In this document: piece by piece, positions 7,871-15,931 of the stretch
Numbering within the stretch: the first letter of the stretch is position 1
Layout of the letters: every line of letters begins with the position of its first letter
Assembly: GCA_026225155.1 (NCBI GenBank)
Contig: JAMFSG010000390.1
Location: 1-16,873, forward strand
Length of the DNA: 16,873 nucleotides
DNA from: Verrucomicrobiota bacterium
GTDB taxonomy: Bacteria > Verrucomicrobiota > Verrucomicrobiia > Limisphaerales > UBA11358
Direction of reading: 5' to 3'
The notes under the pieces: generated by a model
The model's database searches: none
Told to the model about the DNA's origin: nothing
What the model saw: the letters and a program-made list of their open reading frames with translations, nothing else
Program-made: the position numbers and the translations under genes

Positions 7871-9409
7871 TTATTTTTTATTTCCTTCCCAGCCGCCGCC
7901 AAGCGCTTTGATCAAGTTGACCGTCGCCGTCAAACGCTGGCCTTGAAGTTGCACCGCCGTTTGTTCGTGGCTCAATGCCAAAGTCTGCGCCGTCGCGACA
8001 TTGAGATAAGTCGTCAAACCGGCCTTGTATTGATTGTTCGCGACATCGAGCGCGCGTTGCGCGGCGTTGGCGGCGGCGTTTTCCGCGCTCCATTCGGTGG
8101 CCAATAATTTTTGCGCCGCGAGCTGATCTTCCACTTCGCCGAACGCGGTCAAAACCGTCTGGCGATAATCCGCGATGGTCGCGTCGTAAGCAGCGTGCGT
8201 GGCTTTGAGATTCGCCCGATTTAGACCGCCGGTGAACAGCGGCAATTCGAGCGACGGGCCGACCGACCACATGCGGCTCGACCAATTGAACCACGAACTA
8301 AAACTGATGGATTGAAAACCGGCGAGGCCGTCAATTTTCACGGTCGGGAAAAATGCGGCTTTCGCCACGCCGACATCCGCATTTGCTGCGGCCATGCGAC
8401 GTTCCGCCGCCGCGATGTCCGGACGATGTTCCAGCAATTCGCTCGGCAAACTCGGCGGGACAATCGGCGCGTTGGTGGACAAAGAATTGGTCGCCGCCAA
8501 AAATCCGACCGGAGGTTCACCGCACAAGATCGCAAGCGCATGCAGCGTTTGCGTGCGGCGCAATTCGATGTCCGGCAACTGCGCTTCAGCCGCGCGCAAT
8601 TCAGTTTCCGCCTGCGCCACATCGAGATCGGAAACGGCACCGCCTTTGCGAAGATTTTGCGTGAGTTCATACGAACGGCGATACGTCTGAATCGTATTCG
8701 TGACTAGCATATATTCGTTATTCAACGTTTTGATGGTGAAAAAATCATCCGCGACTTCGGCGGCGACCGAAAGTTTGGTGGATTCCAAATCGTCTGCGCT
8801 GGCGAGCGAACGTGCGCGTGCGGCTTCGGACAAACGGCGGACGCGTCCCCACAAATCCATTTCCCAGCCAAGATAAATCGGCGCGGTGAATGTGTTGTAA
8901 ATACTCGCCGCCCCGGCAGGAATGCCGCGTTCGGGTTGATTCACACTGGTGCGCTGGCGTGTGACGTCGCCGTTCGGCGTGTCGCCGGCGGAAATTTGTG
9001 GATAAAATTCCGAGTTCGCGACGCCGATCAAATCGCGCGCCTGTTGAAATCGTGCAAACGCGGCGGCGAGATTTTGGTTGTTCGTTTGCGCGAGCGATTC
9101 GAGCGAATTCAATTCGTCGTCGCTGAAAAAATTCCACCAGTCGCCGCGTGGCTGATTCGCTGACGGCTCGGCAAGTTTCCAAACGACGCCGTTCGTGTCC
9201 GCCGCGCTAAAATTTTTCGGCAAAGGTTGATTTTTTGTGACGTCAGGACGTTTGTAATCCGGCCCGACAGCGCAACCGGCCAAACTAAAACTTAACAGAA
9301 GGCAACAAAGAGAACGAAGGCTGCATTTTGCGTGCGCCTCAAAGGTTTTTTCACCTTTGTTCACTTCGTTATCTTCTGTAAAAAGTGCTTTTGTTTCCGC
9401 AGTTTTCAT
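7871..9409 (-). CDS. RND efflux outer-membrane lipoprotein, NodT/OprM family
   Basis: Outer-membrane channel of the second pump, 512 residues. A lipoprotein signal ends in the lipobox LAGC with the acylated cysteine at 46, followed by the family signature AVGPDYKRP. Two OEP repeats follow, with GDWWNFF, EMDLWGRVRR, LLEHRPDIAAAERR, VAKAAFFP and a GGGW C-terminus. Overall architecture closely parallels the OMF half of the fusion at 960-5621. The start is fixed by an ATGA overlap with the adaptor's stop (9406-9409), giving translational coupling. This makes the region before the hydrophobic core unusually long (about 28 residues). Residues 11-39 are encoded by an inverted repeat element (9295-9379), so part of the signal peptide apparently derives from it. 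It is the last gene of the tetR operon, ending at the shared terminator. Confidence 0.95.
   Translation of the reverse strand: MKTAETKALFTEDNEVNKGEKTFEAHAKCSLRSLCCLLLSFSLAGCAVGPDYKRPDVTKNQPLPKNFSAADTNGVVWKLAEPSANQPRGDWWNFFSDDELNSLESLAQTNNQNLAAAFARFQQARDLIGVANSEFYPQISAGDTPNGDVTRQRTSVNQPERGIPAGAASIYNTFTAPIYLGWEMDLWGRVRRLSEAARARSLASADDLESTKLSVAAEVADDFFTIKTLNNEYMLVTNTIQTYRRSYELTQNLRKGGAVSDLDVAQAETELRAAEAQLPDIELRRTQTLHALAILCGEPPVGFLAATNSLSTNAPIVPPSLPSELLEHRPDIAAAERRMAAANADVGVAKAAFFPTVKIDGLAGFQSISFSSWFNWSSRMWSVGPSLELPLFTGGLNRANLKATHAAYDATIADYRQTVLTAFGEVEDQLAAQKLLATEWSAENAAANAAQRALDVANNQYKAGLTTYLNVATAQTLALSHEQTAVQLQGQRLTATVNLIKALGGGWEGNKK
9295..9379. repeat. Imperfect inverted repeat, 26-bp arms, inside the lipoprotein signal region
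   Basis: The left arm (9295-9320, beginning ACAGAAGGCAACAAAGAG) and the reverse complement of the right arm (9354-9379, beginning ACAGAAGATAACGAAGTG) match at 21 of 26 positions. A 33-base spacer separates them and contains a smaller AAAGGT/ACCTTT hairpin partner. The arms have a loose AACRAAG rhythm. The layout resembles REPIN- or MITE-like palindromic elements. From memory, similar ACAGAAGG-type repeats occur in verrucomicrobial genomes, which I could not check. No second copy was seen in the window. It keeps the reading frame open. Confidence 0.65.
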
Positions 9410-10578
9410 TTGGCGGGAGAATTCGTGTCCGCGGGTTTGGCGATCTCCACCAGTTCGCCGTCGGCGATGGAATCAGGCGGATTATTGATGACGCGATCGT
9501 CGGCGTTGAGACCGCTCAAGACTTCGATGGTGTTGCCGAAATCGCGCCCGAGGCGCACGTCGCGCAACGATACTTTGTTGTCGCTGCCGACGACGGCGAG
9601 CTGCATTCCCTGCGCGCGGAAAATCAGCGCGTTGTCGGAAATCACCAGGATCGGCACGGTCGAGGCGATTTCACCAAAGCGCACTTGCGCGTAACTGCCG
9701 GCGAGAATTTCGCCTTTGGAATTATCCGCCTGCAACTCGACTTGCAGCGTGCGCGAAGTGGGATCCACCGCGCCGGCGGTGCGCGTGACTTTCGCCTCGA
9801 AAATTTTTCCGGGCAATTCCTGGAACGTCAACTGCGCGGTCTGGCCGGGCGCGATCGCATGGATGAGCGGCTGCGGCACCTGGACATAAACGCGCAACGG
9901 ATTGACCTGCGCGAGGCGGAACAATTCCGCGCCGCTGTCGGCGTTGATGAGCTGGCCGATGTCAGTGTTGCGCGCAGTGATCGTGCCGTCGAACGGCGCG
10001 GTGACGAGGTCGAAATTTTTCAGGTCTTGCAGACGATGCAGATTCGCTCCGGCCGCTTCGACGTTCGCCTGTTGCAAAATATAATCAGCTTGTTTTTCCG
10101 CGTTATCTTGGTCGCTGACGCTGGCGGTTTTCGCCAAATCCGCCCAACGGTCGGCGGTGGTCTTGGCGAGGCCGAGCGACGCTTTCGCCTGATCCAGTTG
10201 CGCTTTGGCCTGCGAAATTTGTTGATCCAATTCCGGCGTGTCAACTTCCGCGAGCACCTGGCCGTTCGTCACGATGCTGCCGATGTCGGCATACCAGTTT
10301 TTTAGATAACCGCTGGCGCGCGCGTGGATCGAGGCCTGCACGAACGCCTGGACTTCCGCCGGCAACGGCGTGCTGAAATCCGGTTTGCTGACGGCGGGCG
10401 AAATGACGCTCACGCTGGGGACGGAATCTGATTTCTCTTCCGTCGCCAGCGCGCGGCGCGAAAACCAGCGCGGCACGAAGCCGATCAACAGCCCGATGAC
10501 GACGAGCACGACGACGATTTTTAAGATTTTGCCCAGGCCGACGGGCGGTGGCGCGGATGAATTTGGATTTGAGCTCAT
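9406..10578 (-). CDS. RND efflux membrane fusion protein, HlyD/AcrA-like
   Basis: Periplasmic adaptor of the second pump, 390 residues. One N-terminal hydrophobic segment (about 18-34, KIVVVLVVIGLLIGF) serves as anchor or uncleaved signal; there is no lipobox. It continues with a lipoyl half (ASGYLKNWYADIGSIVTNGQVLAEVDTP), a helical hairpin with arms of 39 and 38 residues, which is the AcrA length by my count, the second lipoyl half (VTAPFDGTITARNTDIGQLI), a beta-barrel and a membrane-proximal domain. The ATG at 10578 overlaps the permease stop by 4 bases (TCAT on the + strand at 10575-10578), and its own stop overlaps the OMF start the same way, so the three pump genes are translationally coupled. 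The family is certain; the substrate is unknown. Confidence 0.95.
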   Translation of the reverse strand: MSSNPNSSAPPPVGLGKILKIVVVLVVIGLLIGFVPRWFSRRALATEEKSDSVPSVSVISPAVSKPDFSTPLPAEVQAFVQASIHARASGYLKNWYADIGSIVTNGQVLAEVDTPELDQQISQAKAQLDQAKASLGLAKTTADRWADLAKTASVSDQDNAEKQADYILQQANVEAAGANLHRLQDLKNFDLVTAPFDGTITARNTDIGQLINADSGAELFRLAQVNPLRVYVQVPQPLIHAIAPGQTAQLTFQELPGKIFEAKVTRTAGAVDPTSRTLQVELQADNSKGEILAGSYAQVRFGEIASTVPILVISDNALIFRAQGMQLAVVGSDNKVSLRDVRLGRDFGNTIEVLSGLNADDRVINNPPDSIADGELVEIAKPADTNSPAK

Positions 10579-13500
10579 GGCGTGGTCGTTAAATTGCGAT
10601 GTTCATGGTGCCGGTGCATAAAACTGAAAATGACGGGAACGAAAAACAAAGTGGCGACAGTCGCGAACACGAGGCCACCGATGACGGCGCGGCCGAGCGG
10701 CGCGTTTTGCTCGCCGCCTTCGCCGAGACCGAGGCTCATGGGCAAGATGCCGATGACCATCGCCATCGCGGTCATCAAAACCGGGCGGATACGTCCCGCG
10801 CCCGCTTCGAGCGCGGCGGTGATCGGCGCCATGCCGCGATGCAAATTTTCCCGCGCGAAACTGACGACGAGAACGGAATTCGCCGTGGCCACGCCGAGGC
10901 TCATGATCGCGCCCATCAACGCGGGCACGCTCATCGTCGTCTGCGTCAAAAACAATCCCCAGATCACGCCCGCGAGCGCGCCGGGTAACGCCGTGATGAT
11001 GATGAACGGATCCAGCCAGTTCTGGAAATTGATTACGAGCAGGAAATAAATCAGCATGATCGCGCCGACCAAACCGACGCCAAGGCCGATGAAACTGGAG
11101 CGCATTGTTTCCGCCTGACCGCGCACGATGATGCTGCTGCCGCGCGGCAATTCTTTTCTCGCCTGATCCACGATCGGCTGGATGCCGCCGAGCACGCTGC
11201 CAAGGTCGCGTCCATCCACGCCGCCGTAAACGTCAATGACCGGTTGCACGCTATAGTGTGAGACGACGGGTGCTACATTCACGCGGGAGATGCTCGCAAG
11301 ATTGTCGAGAATTTGCGCGCCATTGCCCGCGCCCACGCCCGCGCTGATCGGCATCGCCTTGAGCTGCGCAATGGAATCCATCGCGTATTGCGGTGCCATC
11401 ACGTCAATGAGATATTCAATGCCCACTTTGGGATCGAGCCAGTAAGACGGCGTTACCTGCGTGCTGCCGCTCAAACTTAACAAAACGGAATTCGCCACGT
11501 TCTGCTCGGTCAAACCCAGCGACGCGGCCTTGGAACGGTCCACGGTAATTTTGAATTGCGCCCAGTCGTTCGGCTGGTTCACGCGCACGTCCACCGCGCC
11601 GGAAACGTGTTTGATTTGATCGGCCAATTTTTCGGCGATGATGTGGTTCGTCGCGATGTTGCGGCCGACGACTTGAATATCGAGTGGCGCGGGCAGACCG
11701 AAATTCAACGTCTGGCTCACGATGTCCGCCGGCAGGAAATAAATCATGGTGCCGGGAAATTCGCGGTTCAAACTTTCGCGCAATTTGCGGACGTAATTTT
11801 CCGTCGGCGCGTGGCCGGGTTTCAATTGCACCAAAATATCCGCGTCGCCCGGCCCGATGATGCCGCTGGTGTTGTAACTCAATTGGATCGAGGAATTCGG
11901 GATGCCGATGTTGTCGAGAATGCCGCCGAGTTCGCGCGCAGGAACTTCGCGGCGTATGACCTGGTTGACCTGGTCAGCGAGCCGTTCAGTTTCCTCGATG
12001 CGCGTGCCGGTGTGCGCGCGGATGTGCAACATGAATTGCCCGCCGTCCACCGCCGGAAAAAAGTCGCGGCCAAGAATTGGCGCGAGCAGCCACGACGCGA
12101 GGCAAAAGCCCAGGAAGACCAGCGCGAACGGTTTGCGATGTTGAAAACAGTTCGCGAGCAAACCGCGATAGCCATTGCGAAAACGGTCGAAAGCATTTTC
12201 AAAGCCGCGCTGGAATTTCATGAACGGCTGCATCAACAACGGCACTTTGGCTGCGTCCATGTGGCCCCCGTGCAAATCGACATTGCGATAAAACCACATC
12301 ACCAAAGTCGGCACGAGCGTCCGTGAAATCACATAGCTCGCGAGCATCGCGAACACCACGGCTTCGGCGAGCGGCACGAACAGGTAACGCGCCACACCCG
12401 CGAGAAAAAACATCGGCACGAACACGATGCAGATACACAACGTCGAGACGAACGCCGGCAACGCGATTTCCTGCGAACCTTTCAAAATGGCGTCGGTCAA
12501 CGGTTCGCCGTTCGCCATGTGATGATGAATATTTTCAATCGCCACCGTCGCATCATCCACCAAGATGCCGACCGCCAGTGCGAGACCGCCGAGCGTCATC
12601 AAGTTGATCGTTTCGCCGAGCGCGCTCAAAATGGCGATGGACGAAAGCACGGACAACGGAATCGAAAGCGCGATGATCAATGTGCTGCGCCACGAACCAA
12701 GGAACAGCAAAATCATCAACGCGGTCAACGCGGCGGCGATGATTCCTTCGCGCAAAACGCCACTGATGGCCGCGCGCACGAAGAGCGATTGATCGGCAAA
12801 TTCTTTGACGTGCAAATCAGAAGTGACGGTCGCCATCACGCCCGGCAACGCGGCTTTCAACCCGCGCACGACATCGAGCGTCGAAGCGCTGCCCGCCTTC
12901 AACACTGTCAATAGTGCGCCGCGCACGCCGTCCTGGCGCACGGCATTTTGCTGCGGCAGATAACCGTCGTGAACCTGCGCCACATCGCTGATGTAAATCG
13001 TCGCGCCGTTCACAACCTTGATCGGCAGATGGTTCAAGTCGGCGATCAAACGCGGATTCGCATCCACGGCCACGTCATATTCCGTCGGGCCGATCTTGGT
13101 CGTGCCGCTCGGCAAAACGAGGTTCTGCGCATTGATGGCATTAACGACATCCTGCGGCAAAAGATTTTTTGCCTTGATCGCGGACAGATTCAAATCCACC
13201 GAGATGACGCGCTGTTTGCCGCCGTAAGGATACGGGATCATCGCGCCGCGCGTGTTGGCCAGGCCGACGCGGACCTGGTTGGCCGTCACGTCGAACATTT
13301 CCTGCTCGGACATTTTCGGGCTGCTGAAACTGTATTGCAAAATCGGCACCGTCGAGGCGTTATATTGGATGATGAGCGGCGGCGTCGTGCCGGGCGGCAT
13401 CTGTTTCAAAATGGTTTGTGAAACGGCGGTGATCTGCGCCACGGCCGCATCCACGGACGCGCCCGGCTGAAGAAAAACTTTCACGACCGCGATGCTGTTA

Positions 13501-13757
13501 TAGGTCGTGGATTCAATATGCTCGATGTTATTGACCGTGACCGTCAGCACGCGTTCGTTGACGTAGGTGATGCGCTGCTCAAACTGCTGCGAATCGAGGC
13601 CGGTGTAATTCCACACGATGCTGATGACGGGAATGTTGATCGCCGGAAAAATATCCGTCGGCGTCTTGATTAGGATCAATGGTGTCATCAACACCAGCAA
13701 CAGCGCGGCCACCACGAACGTATAAGGCCGGTTCAGAGCTAAACGAACAATCCACAT
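10575..13757 (-). CDS. RND efflux permease, HAE-type, lacking the canonical TM10 lysine
   Basis: Inner-membrane transporter of the second pump, 1060 residues, full family length with the usual two halves of six membrane helices and large periplasmic loops. TM1 is NRPYTFVVAALLLVLM, followed by TPTDIFPAINIPVISIVW. The TM4 aspartate pair is present at D401-D402 (GILVDDATVAIENI). In TM10 the segment is SLGVATANSVLVVSFARE: where AcrB has K940 in AKNAIL, this protein has A959. It therefore belongs to a different subgroup from the MexF-like fusion permease. The gene starts 51 bases after the tetR stop and overlaps the adaptor gene by 4 bases. No clear Shine-Dalgarno precedes the ATG. Transport by this subgroup is assumed from the family; the substrate is unknown. 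Confidence 0.95.
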   Translation of the reverse strand: MWIVRLALNRPYTFVVAALLLVLMTPLILIKTPTDIFPAINIPVISIVWNYTGLDSQQFEQRITYVNERVLTVTVNNIEHIESTTYNSIAVVKVFLQPGASVDAAVAQITAVSQTILKQMPPGTTPPLIIQYNASTVPILQYSFSSPKMSEQEMFDVTANQVRVGLANTRGAMIPYPYGGKQRVISVDLNLSAIKAKNLLPQDVVNAINAQNLVLPSGTTKIGPTEYDVAVDANPRLIADLNHLPIKVVNGATIYISDVAQVHDGYLPQQNAVRQDGVRGALLTVLKAGSASTLDVVRGLKAALPGVMATVTSDLHVKEFADQSLFVRAAISGVLREGIIAAALTALMILLFLGSWRSTLIIALSIPLSVLSSIAILSALGETINLMTLGGLALAVGILVDDATVAIENIHHHMANGEPLTDAILKGSQEIALPAFVSTLCICIVFVPMFFLAGVARYLFVPLAEAVVFAMLASYVISRTLVPTLVMWFYRNVDLHGGHMDAAKVPLLMQPFMKFQRGFENAFDRFRNGYRGLLANCFQHRKPFALVFLGFCLASWLLAPILGRDFFPAVDGGQFMLHIRAHTGTRIEETERLADQVNQVIRREVPARELGGILDNIGIPNSSIQLSYNTSGIIGPGDADILVQLKPGHAPTENYVRKLRESLNREFPGTMIYFLPADIVSQTLNFGLPAPLDIQVVGRNIATNHIIAEKLADQIKHVSGAVDVRVNQPNDWAQFKITVDRSKAASLGLTEQNVANSVLLSLSGSTQVTPSYWLDPKVGIEYLIDVMAPQYAMDSIAQLKAMPISAGVGAGNGAQILDNLASISRVNVAPVVSHYSVQPVIDVYGGVDGRDLGSVLGGIQPIVDQARKELPRGSSIIVRGQAETMRSSFIGLGVGLVGAIMLIYFLLVINFQNWLDPFIIITALPGALAGVIWGLFLTQTTMSVPALMGAIMSLGVATANSVLVVSFARENLHRGMAPITAALEAGAGRIRPVLMTAMAMVIGILPMSLGLGEGGEQNAPLGRAVIGGLVFATVATLFFVPVIFSFMHRHHEHRNLTTTP

Positions 13758-13777
13758 AAAATCTTTTGATTAAAACC

Positions 13778-13800
13778 GTTTCTGAAATTTCAGCAGAAAC
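13778..13800. other. Intercistronic palindrome between tetR and the permease gene
   Basis: GTTTCTG (13778-13784) pairs with CAGAAAC (13794-13800), and a perfect 12-base palindrome CTGAAATTTCAG (13782-13793) offers an alternative fold. On the transcribed strand no T-run follows, so it is not a normal terminator. It might be an mRNA-processing or attenuating hairpin, or a protein site. Confidence 0.35.
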
Positions 13801-13808
13801 TAAAAAAG

Positions 13809-14426
13809 TTACCGCGCTTTTTCCCGCGCACCGATTTTGGTCCCGATTACTGCAAATACGCCATCATCCGCGTATTCCAAAATTTTCAAGTCGTCGTAAA
13901 TCTTCGCACGCAGCAAAAGGCCGATGATGAAAGCGTGTGCCAATTGCGCCTTGATTTCCGCATCGCCCGGTTCCACGTCGCCCGCCAAAATCGCATCGGC
14001 GATCGCGCTTACCAGATATTTCACATGACGGCCGACCAGATCCTTCGCCTTCAAACGGACTTTTTTATCCTGCGTCGCCAACTCGCCGCCGACACTCGCG
14101 TAAGGACAGCCGCAAACGTGGCCATACTTTTTTTGGCGCTGCTGTTGCACGCTGCGGATGTAATCGCACCACAACGCCAGACGTTTCAGCGGCGGATTGG
14201 TTGCGGAAAAAATTCGTTCGTAATTCGGCTCCTTCAGCCGCCAATTTTCCTCGTAAGCGGCGGTGACCAGATCTGATTTCGTCTTAAAAAAATAATAGAA
14301 GCTGCCCTTGTTGACCTTCGCGCGTTTGCAGATGTGATCCACGCTCACCGAGCCGTAGCTGTGCTCGTGAATGAGATCAAAAGCCACTTGCAGCAGCTTT
14401 TCTTTGGCATCACTGACGCGTCCCAT
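13809..14426 (-). CDS. TetR/AcrR-family transcriptional repressor
   Basis: DNA-binding regulator of 205 residues, a normal length. The N-terminal TetR helix-turn-helix spans about 10-55, with SVDHICKRAKVNKGSFYYFF as its core. The C-terminal ligand domain contains HVCGCPYASVGGELATQD (104-120), a GCP...ELA block seen in some TetR families, here with a CxC pair (C105, C107). It is the first gene of the operon that continues with permease, adaptor and OMF, so autoregulation together with control of the pump is the expected role. Its promoter (14484-14512) and a palindromic operator candidate (14455-14470) lie directly upstream. The start ATG at 14426 fits the compact family N-terminus (VSDAKEKLLQVAFDLI). 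Inducer unknown; it might also act on the divergent halogenase-like gene. Confidence 0.93.
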   Translation of the reverse strand: MGRVSDAKEKLLQVAFDLIHEHSYGSVSVDHICKRAKVNKGSFYYFFKTKSDLVTAAYEENWRLKEPNYERIFSATNPPLKRLALWCDYIRSVQQQRQKKYGHVCGCPYASVGGELATQDKKVRLKAKDLVGRHVKYLVSAIADAILAGDVEPGDAEIKAQLAHAFIIGLLLRAKIYDDLKILEYADDGVFAVIGTKIGAREKAR

Positions 14427-14453
14427 AAAAAGTTTTCTTTATTTGCTAACGCT

Positions 14454-14471
14454 GGTAACCAGATGGTTACT
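14454..14471 (-). promoter_or_regulatory. Candidate TetR operator GTAACC-N4-GGTTAC
   Basis: A perfect 6+6 inverted repeat with a 4-base spacer (14455-14470) lies 28 bases before the tetR start and just downstream of its predicted -10. The nested dyad CTGGTAACCAG (14452-14462) overlaps it. Position and symmetry are typical of TetR-family autoregulatory sites, and 15 of 18 bases recur at 5730-5747. Confidence 0.7.
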
Positions 14472-14483
14472 TAGCTTGCGACC

Positions 14484-14512
14484 ACTATTATTCAATTTAT
14501 CCAACCAGTCAA
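14484..14512 (-). promoter_or_regulatory. Promoter of the tetR-efflux operon
   Basis: Read on the - strand: -35 TTGACT (14507-14512), a 17-base spacer, then -10 AATAGT (14484-14489). The transcript would start near 14477 with a leader of about 50 bases, placing the palindrome at roughly +8 to +23, where a bound repressor would block initiation. Confidence 0.6.
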
Positions 14513-14553
14513 CTATTTTTTATTCTTGCGCATTTTTAGATGGATTTAATGTC

Positions 14554-14573
14554 TTTGTTTCGCCGGAAACAAA
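14554..14573. promoter_or_regulatory. Inverted repeat upstream of the halogenase-like gene
   Basis: TTTGTTTC-GCCG-GAAACAAA is a perfect 8+8 dyad with a 4-base spacer, in the divergent region before the gene at 14666. A weak -10-like TTTAAT (14545-14550) sits just before it without a good -35. There is no following T-run, so an operator for a second regulator is more likely than a terminator. The assignment is tentative. Confidence 0.45.
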
Positions 14574-14594
14574 ATTTGAGTTCGTCATTTTCAG

Positions 14595-14633
14595 ATTGAT
14601 GATTGCGCGCCGGTTCGGTCAAAATTGATGATT
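14595..14633 (+). repeat. Short direct repeat ATTGATGATT
   Basis: The 10-mer ATTGATGATT occurs at 14595-14604 and 14624-14633, a 29-base period, in the untranslated region before the halogenase-like gene. It could be a tandem protein-binding site or coincidence. Confidence 0.35.
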
Positions 14634-14665
14634 CAGCAACGCTGACTTTTTTACCTTTGAAGCAC

Positions 14666-15925
14666 ATGAAAAATAATCAGACCGGAAAAATCCGATCAGT
14701 GGCCATTCTCGGCGGCGGCCCGGCGGCGAGCACGTTGGCGAGCTTGCTGGCGCGCGAAAATGTTCGCGTCGCCATTTTGCATCGCCCGCGCGCGGCGGCG
14801 TTACTCGTCGGCGAATCGCTCGTGCCAGCCATCATTTTAATTTTGCGGCGGCTCGGCGTGGAAGACGAAGTTCGCGCTTACGGCAAATACAAACCCGGCG
14901 CGATTTTCAACATGAACGAGTGGGGTGATTTCCCGTTCACGTTCCGCGATTTCTGCGGCAAGATGCCCGACTACGCCTACAATGTGCCGCGCATCAAATT
15001 TGAAGCGACGCTGATGAACTGTGCGAAAAATGCGGGCGTGAAAATTTTTGAAACGGAAGCGAAAGTCGAACGCGTTGCCGGCACGGACAAAGTCAGTTTG
15101 AGCGCGGAAACGCTGGCGGCGTGCGGCGATTATTTTTCCGGCCAACCGGATTTTATTGTGGACGCGACAGGTCGCGGACGTGTGTTGCCAAAATTGTTGA
15201 ACCTGCCCGCACGCGAAGGTGGACGTAAAGACACCGCGCTGTTTGCGCATCTCGACAAAACTGAACTTTACAAAAGTGGCTACGTCCATTCTTCGCGGCT
15301 GGATCACGGCTGGAGTTGGCGCATTCCGCTGCAGGACCGCGTTTCGCTCGGCATCGTCATTCCGTCGGAATACGCGGCGAACGCCGGTTCAACTTCGGAA
15401 GAACGCTACGACAATTTGCTGAAACGCGATTCCGTTTTGCGCGTCGTGACGGCGGGCGCGACGCGATTGACGCCCGTGATGGAATACACGAATTACCAGC
15501 TCGTCTCCGAAAAACTTTTCGGCGAAAACTGGGCGCTCGTCGGCGACACGGCGGGATTCATTGATCCGGTTTTTTCCAGCGGCCTGCTCATCGGCCTCAC
15601 GAGCGCGACGGAATTGGCCGATGCCATCCGCGACGGCGGCACGGCGGCGTTTCAAAAATACGAACGTGACGTCATCCATCATCTGAAAACGTGGCACGAG
15701 ATCGTGAATTATTATTACAACGGCCGGATGTTCACGTCGTTCCGCGTCGGCGAGATGATGCGGAAAAATATTTTTATCCGCGCGAGTTATCCGCACATCA
15801 ACAAACACATGGGCCGCATCTTCACCGGCGTCGCCGGCAAAGCCGCCTACAGCATGGCGATGATGCGATTCCTGATGAAATATAGCCTCAACGGTGAAGA
15901 TCCGAACAAGATGGCGATCCGGTGA
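14666..15925 (+). CDS. FAD-dependent halogenase-like oxidoreductase
   Basis: A flavoprotein of the flavin-dependent halogenase / FAD monooxygenase superfamily, 419 residues from ATG 14666. The FAD-binding loop is ILGGGPAAS (14-22), followed by VGESLVP (48-54), KPGAIF with a lysine at 76 where PltA/CndH-type halogenases carry their catalytic K-x-G-A, YNVPRIKFEATL (105-116), DATGRGRVLP (166-175), the halogenase motif WSWRIP (216-221) and GDTAGFIDPVFSSGLL (293-308). These features fit the non-tryptophan halogenase group better than tryptophan 7-halogenases, but non-halogenating relatives share several motifs. An upstream in-frame TTG at 14603 is unlikely, because the FAD motif normally lies close to the N-terminus. 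The gene diverges from tetR and meets a related gene tail to tail after 6 bases. No flavin reductase partner is visible. Superfamily is secure, chemistry uncertain. Confidence 0.85.
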   Translation: MKNNQTGKIRSVAILGGGPAASTLASLLARENVRVAILHRPRAAALLVGESLVPAIILILRRLGVEDEVRAYGKYKPGAIFNMNEWGDFPFTFRDFCGKMPDYAYNVPRIKFEATLMNCAKNAGVKIFETEAKVERVAGTDKVSLSAETLAACGDYFSGQPDFIVDATGRGRVLPKLLNLPAREGGRKDTALFAHLDKTELYKSGYVHSSRLDHGWSWRIPLQDRVSLGIVIPSEYAANAGSTSEERYDNLLKRDSVLRVVTAGATRLTPVMEYTNYQLVSEKLFGENWALVGDTAGFIDPVFSSGLLIGLTSATELADAIRDGGTAAFQKYERDVIHHLKTWHEIVNYYYNGRMFTSFRVGEMMRKNIFIRASYPHINKHMGRIFTGVAGKAAYSMAMMRFLMKYSLNGEDPNKMAIR

Positions 15926-15931
15926 AACGCC

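Noticed and set aside
9295..9379. CRISPR-like array
   Set aside because: Only two arms in inverted orientation with one spacer; there is no direct-repeat array and no cas gene.
9385..10305. Long + strand open frame (306 codons) opposite the second adaptor gene
   Set aside because: It is antisense to a well-supported HlyD-family protein; its translation is Arg- and Gln-rich with no domain. Such frames are common opposite GC-rich codons.
11556..12326. + strand open frame (256 codons) opposite the second permease, and similar frames at 3803-4612 and 3960-4691
   Set aside because: All overlap conserved RND/OMF coding sequence in other frames and show basic, low-complexity translations without motifs or start signals.
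13778..13800. GTTTC/GAAAC arms here as a second copy of the dyad at 14554-14573
   Set aside because: Arm length and spacing differ (long interior versus 4-base spacer), so a common binding protein is not supported.
14603..14665. TTG 14603 as start of the halogenase-like gene
   Set aside because: It adds 21 unconserved residues before the FAD motif and lies inside the regulatory region; ATG 14666 is a better start.
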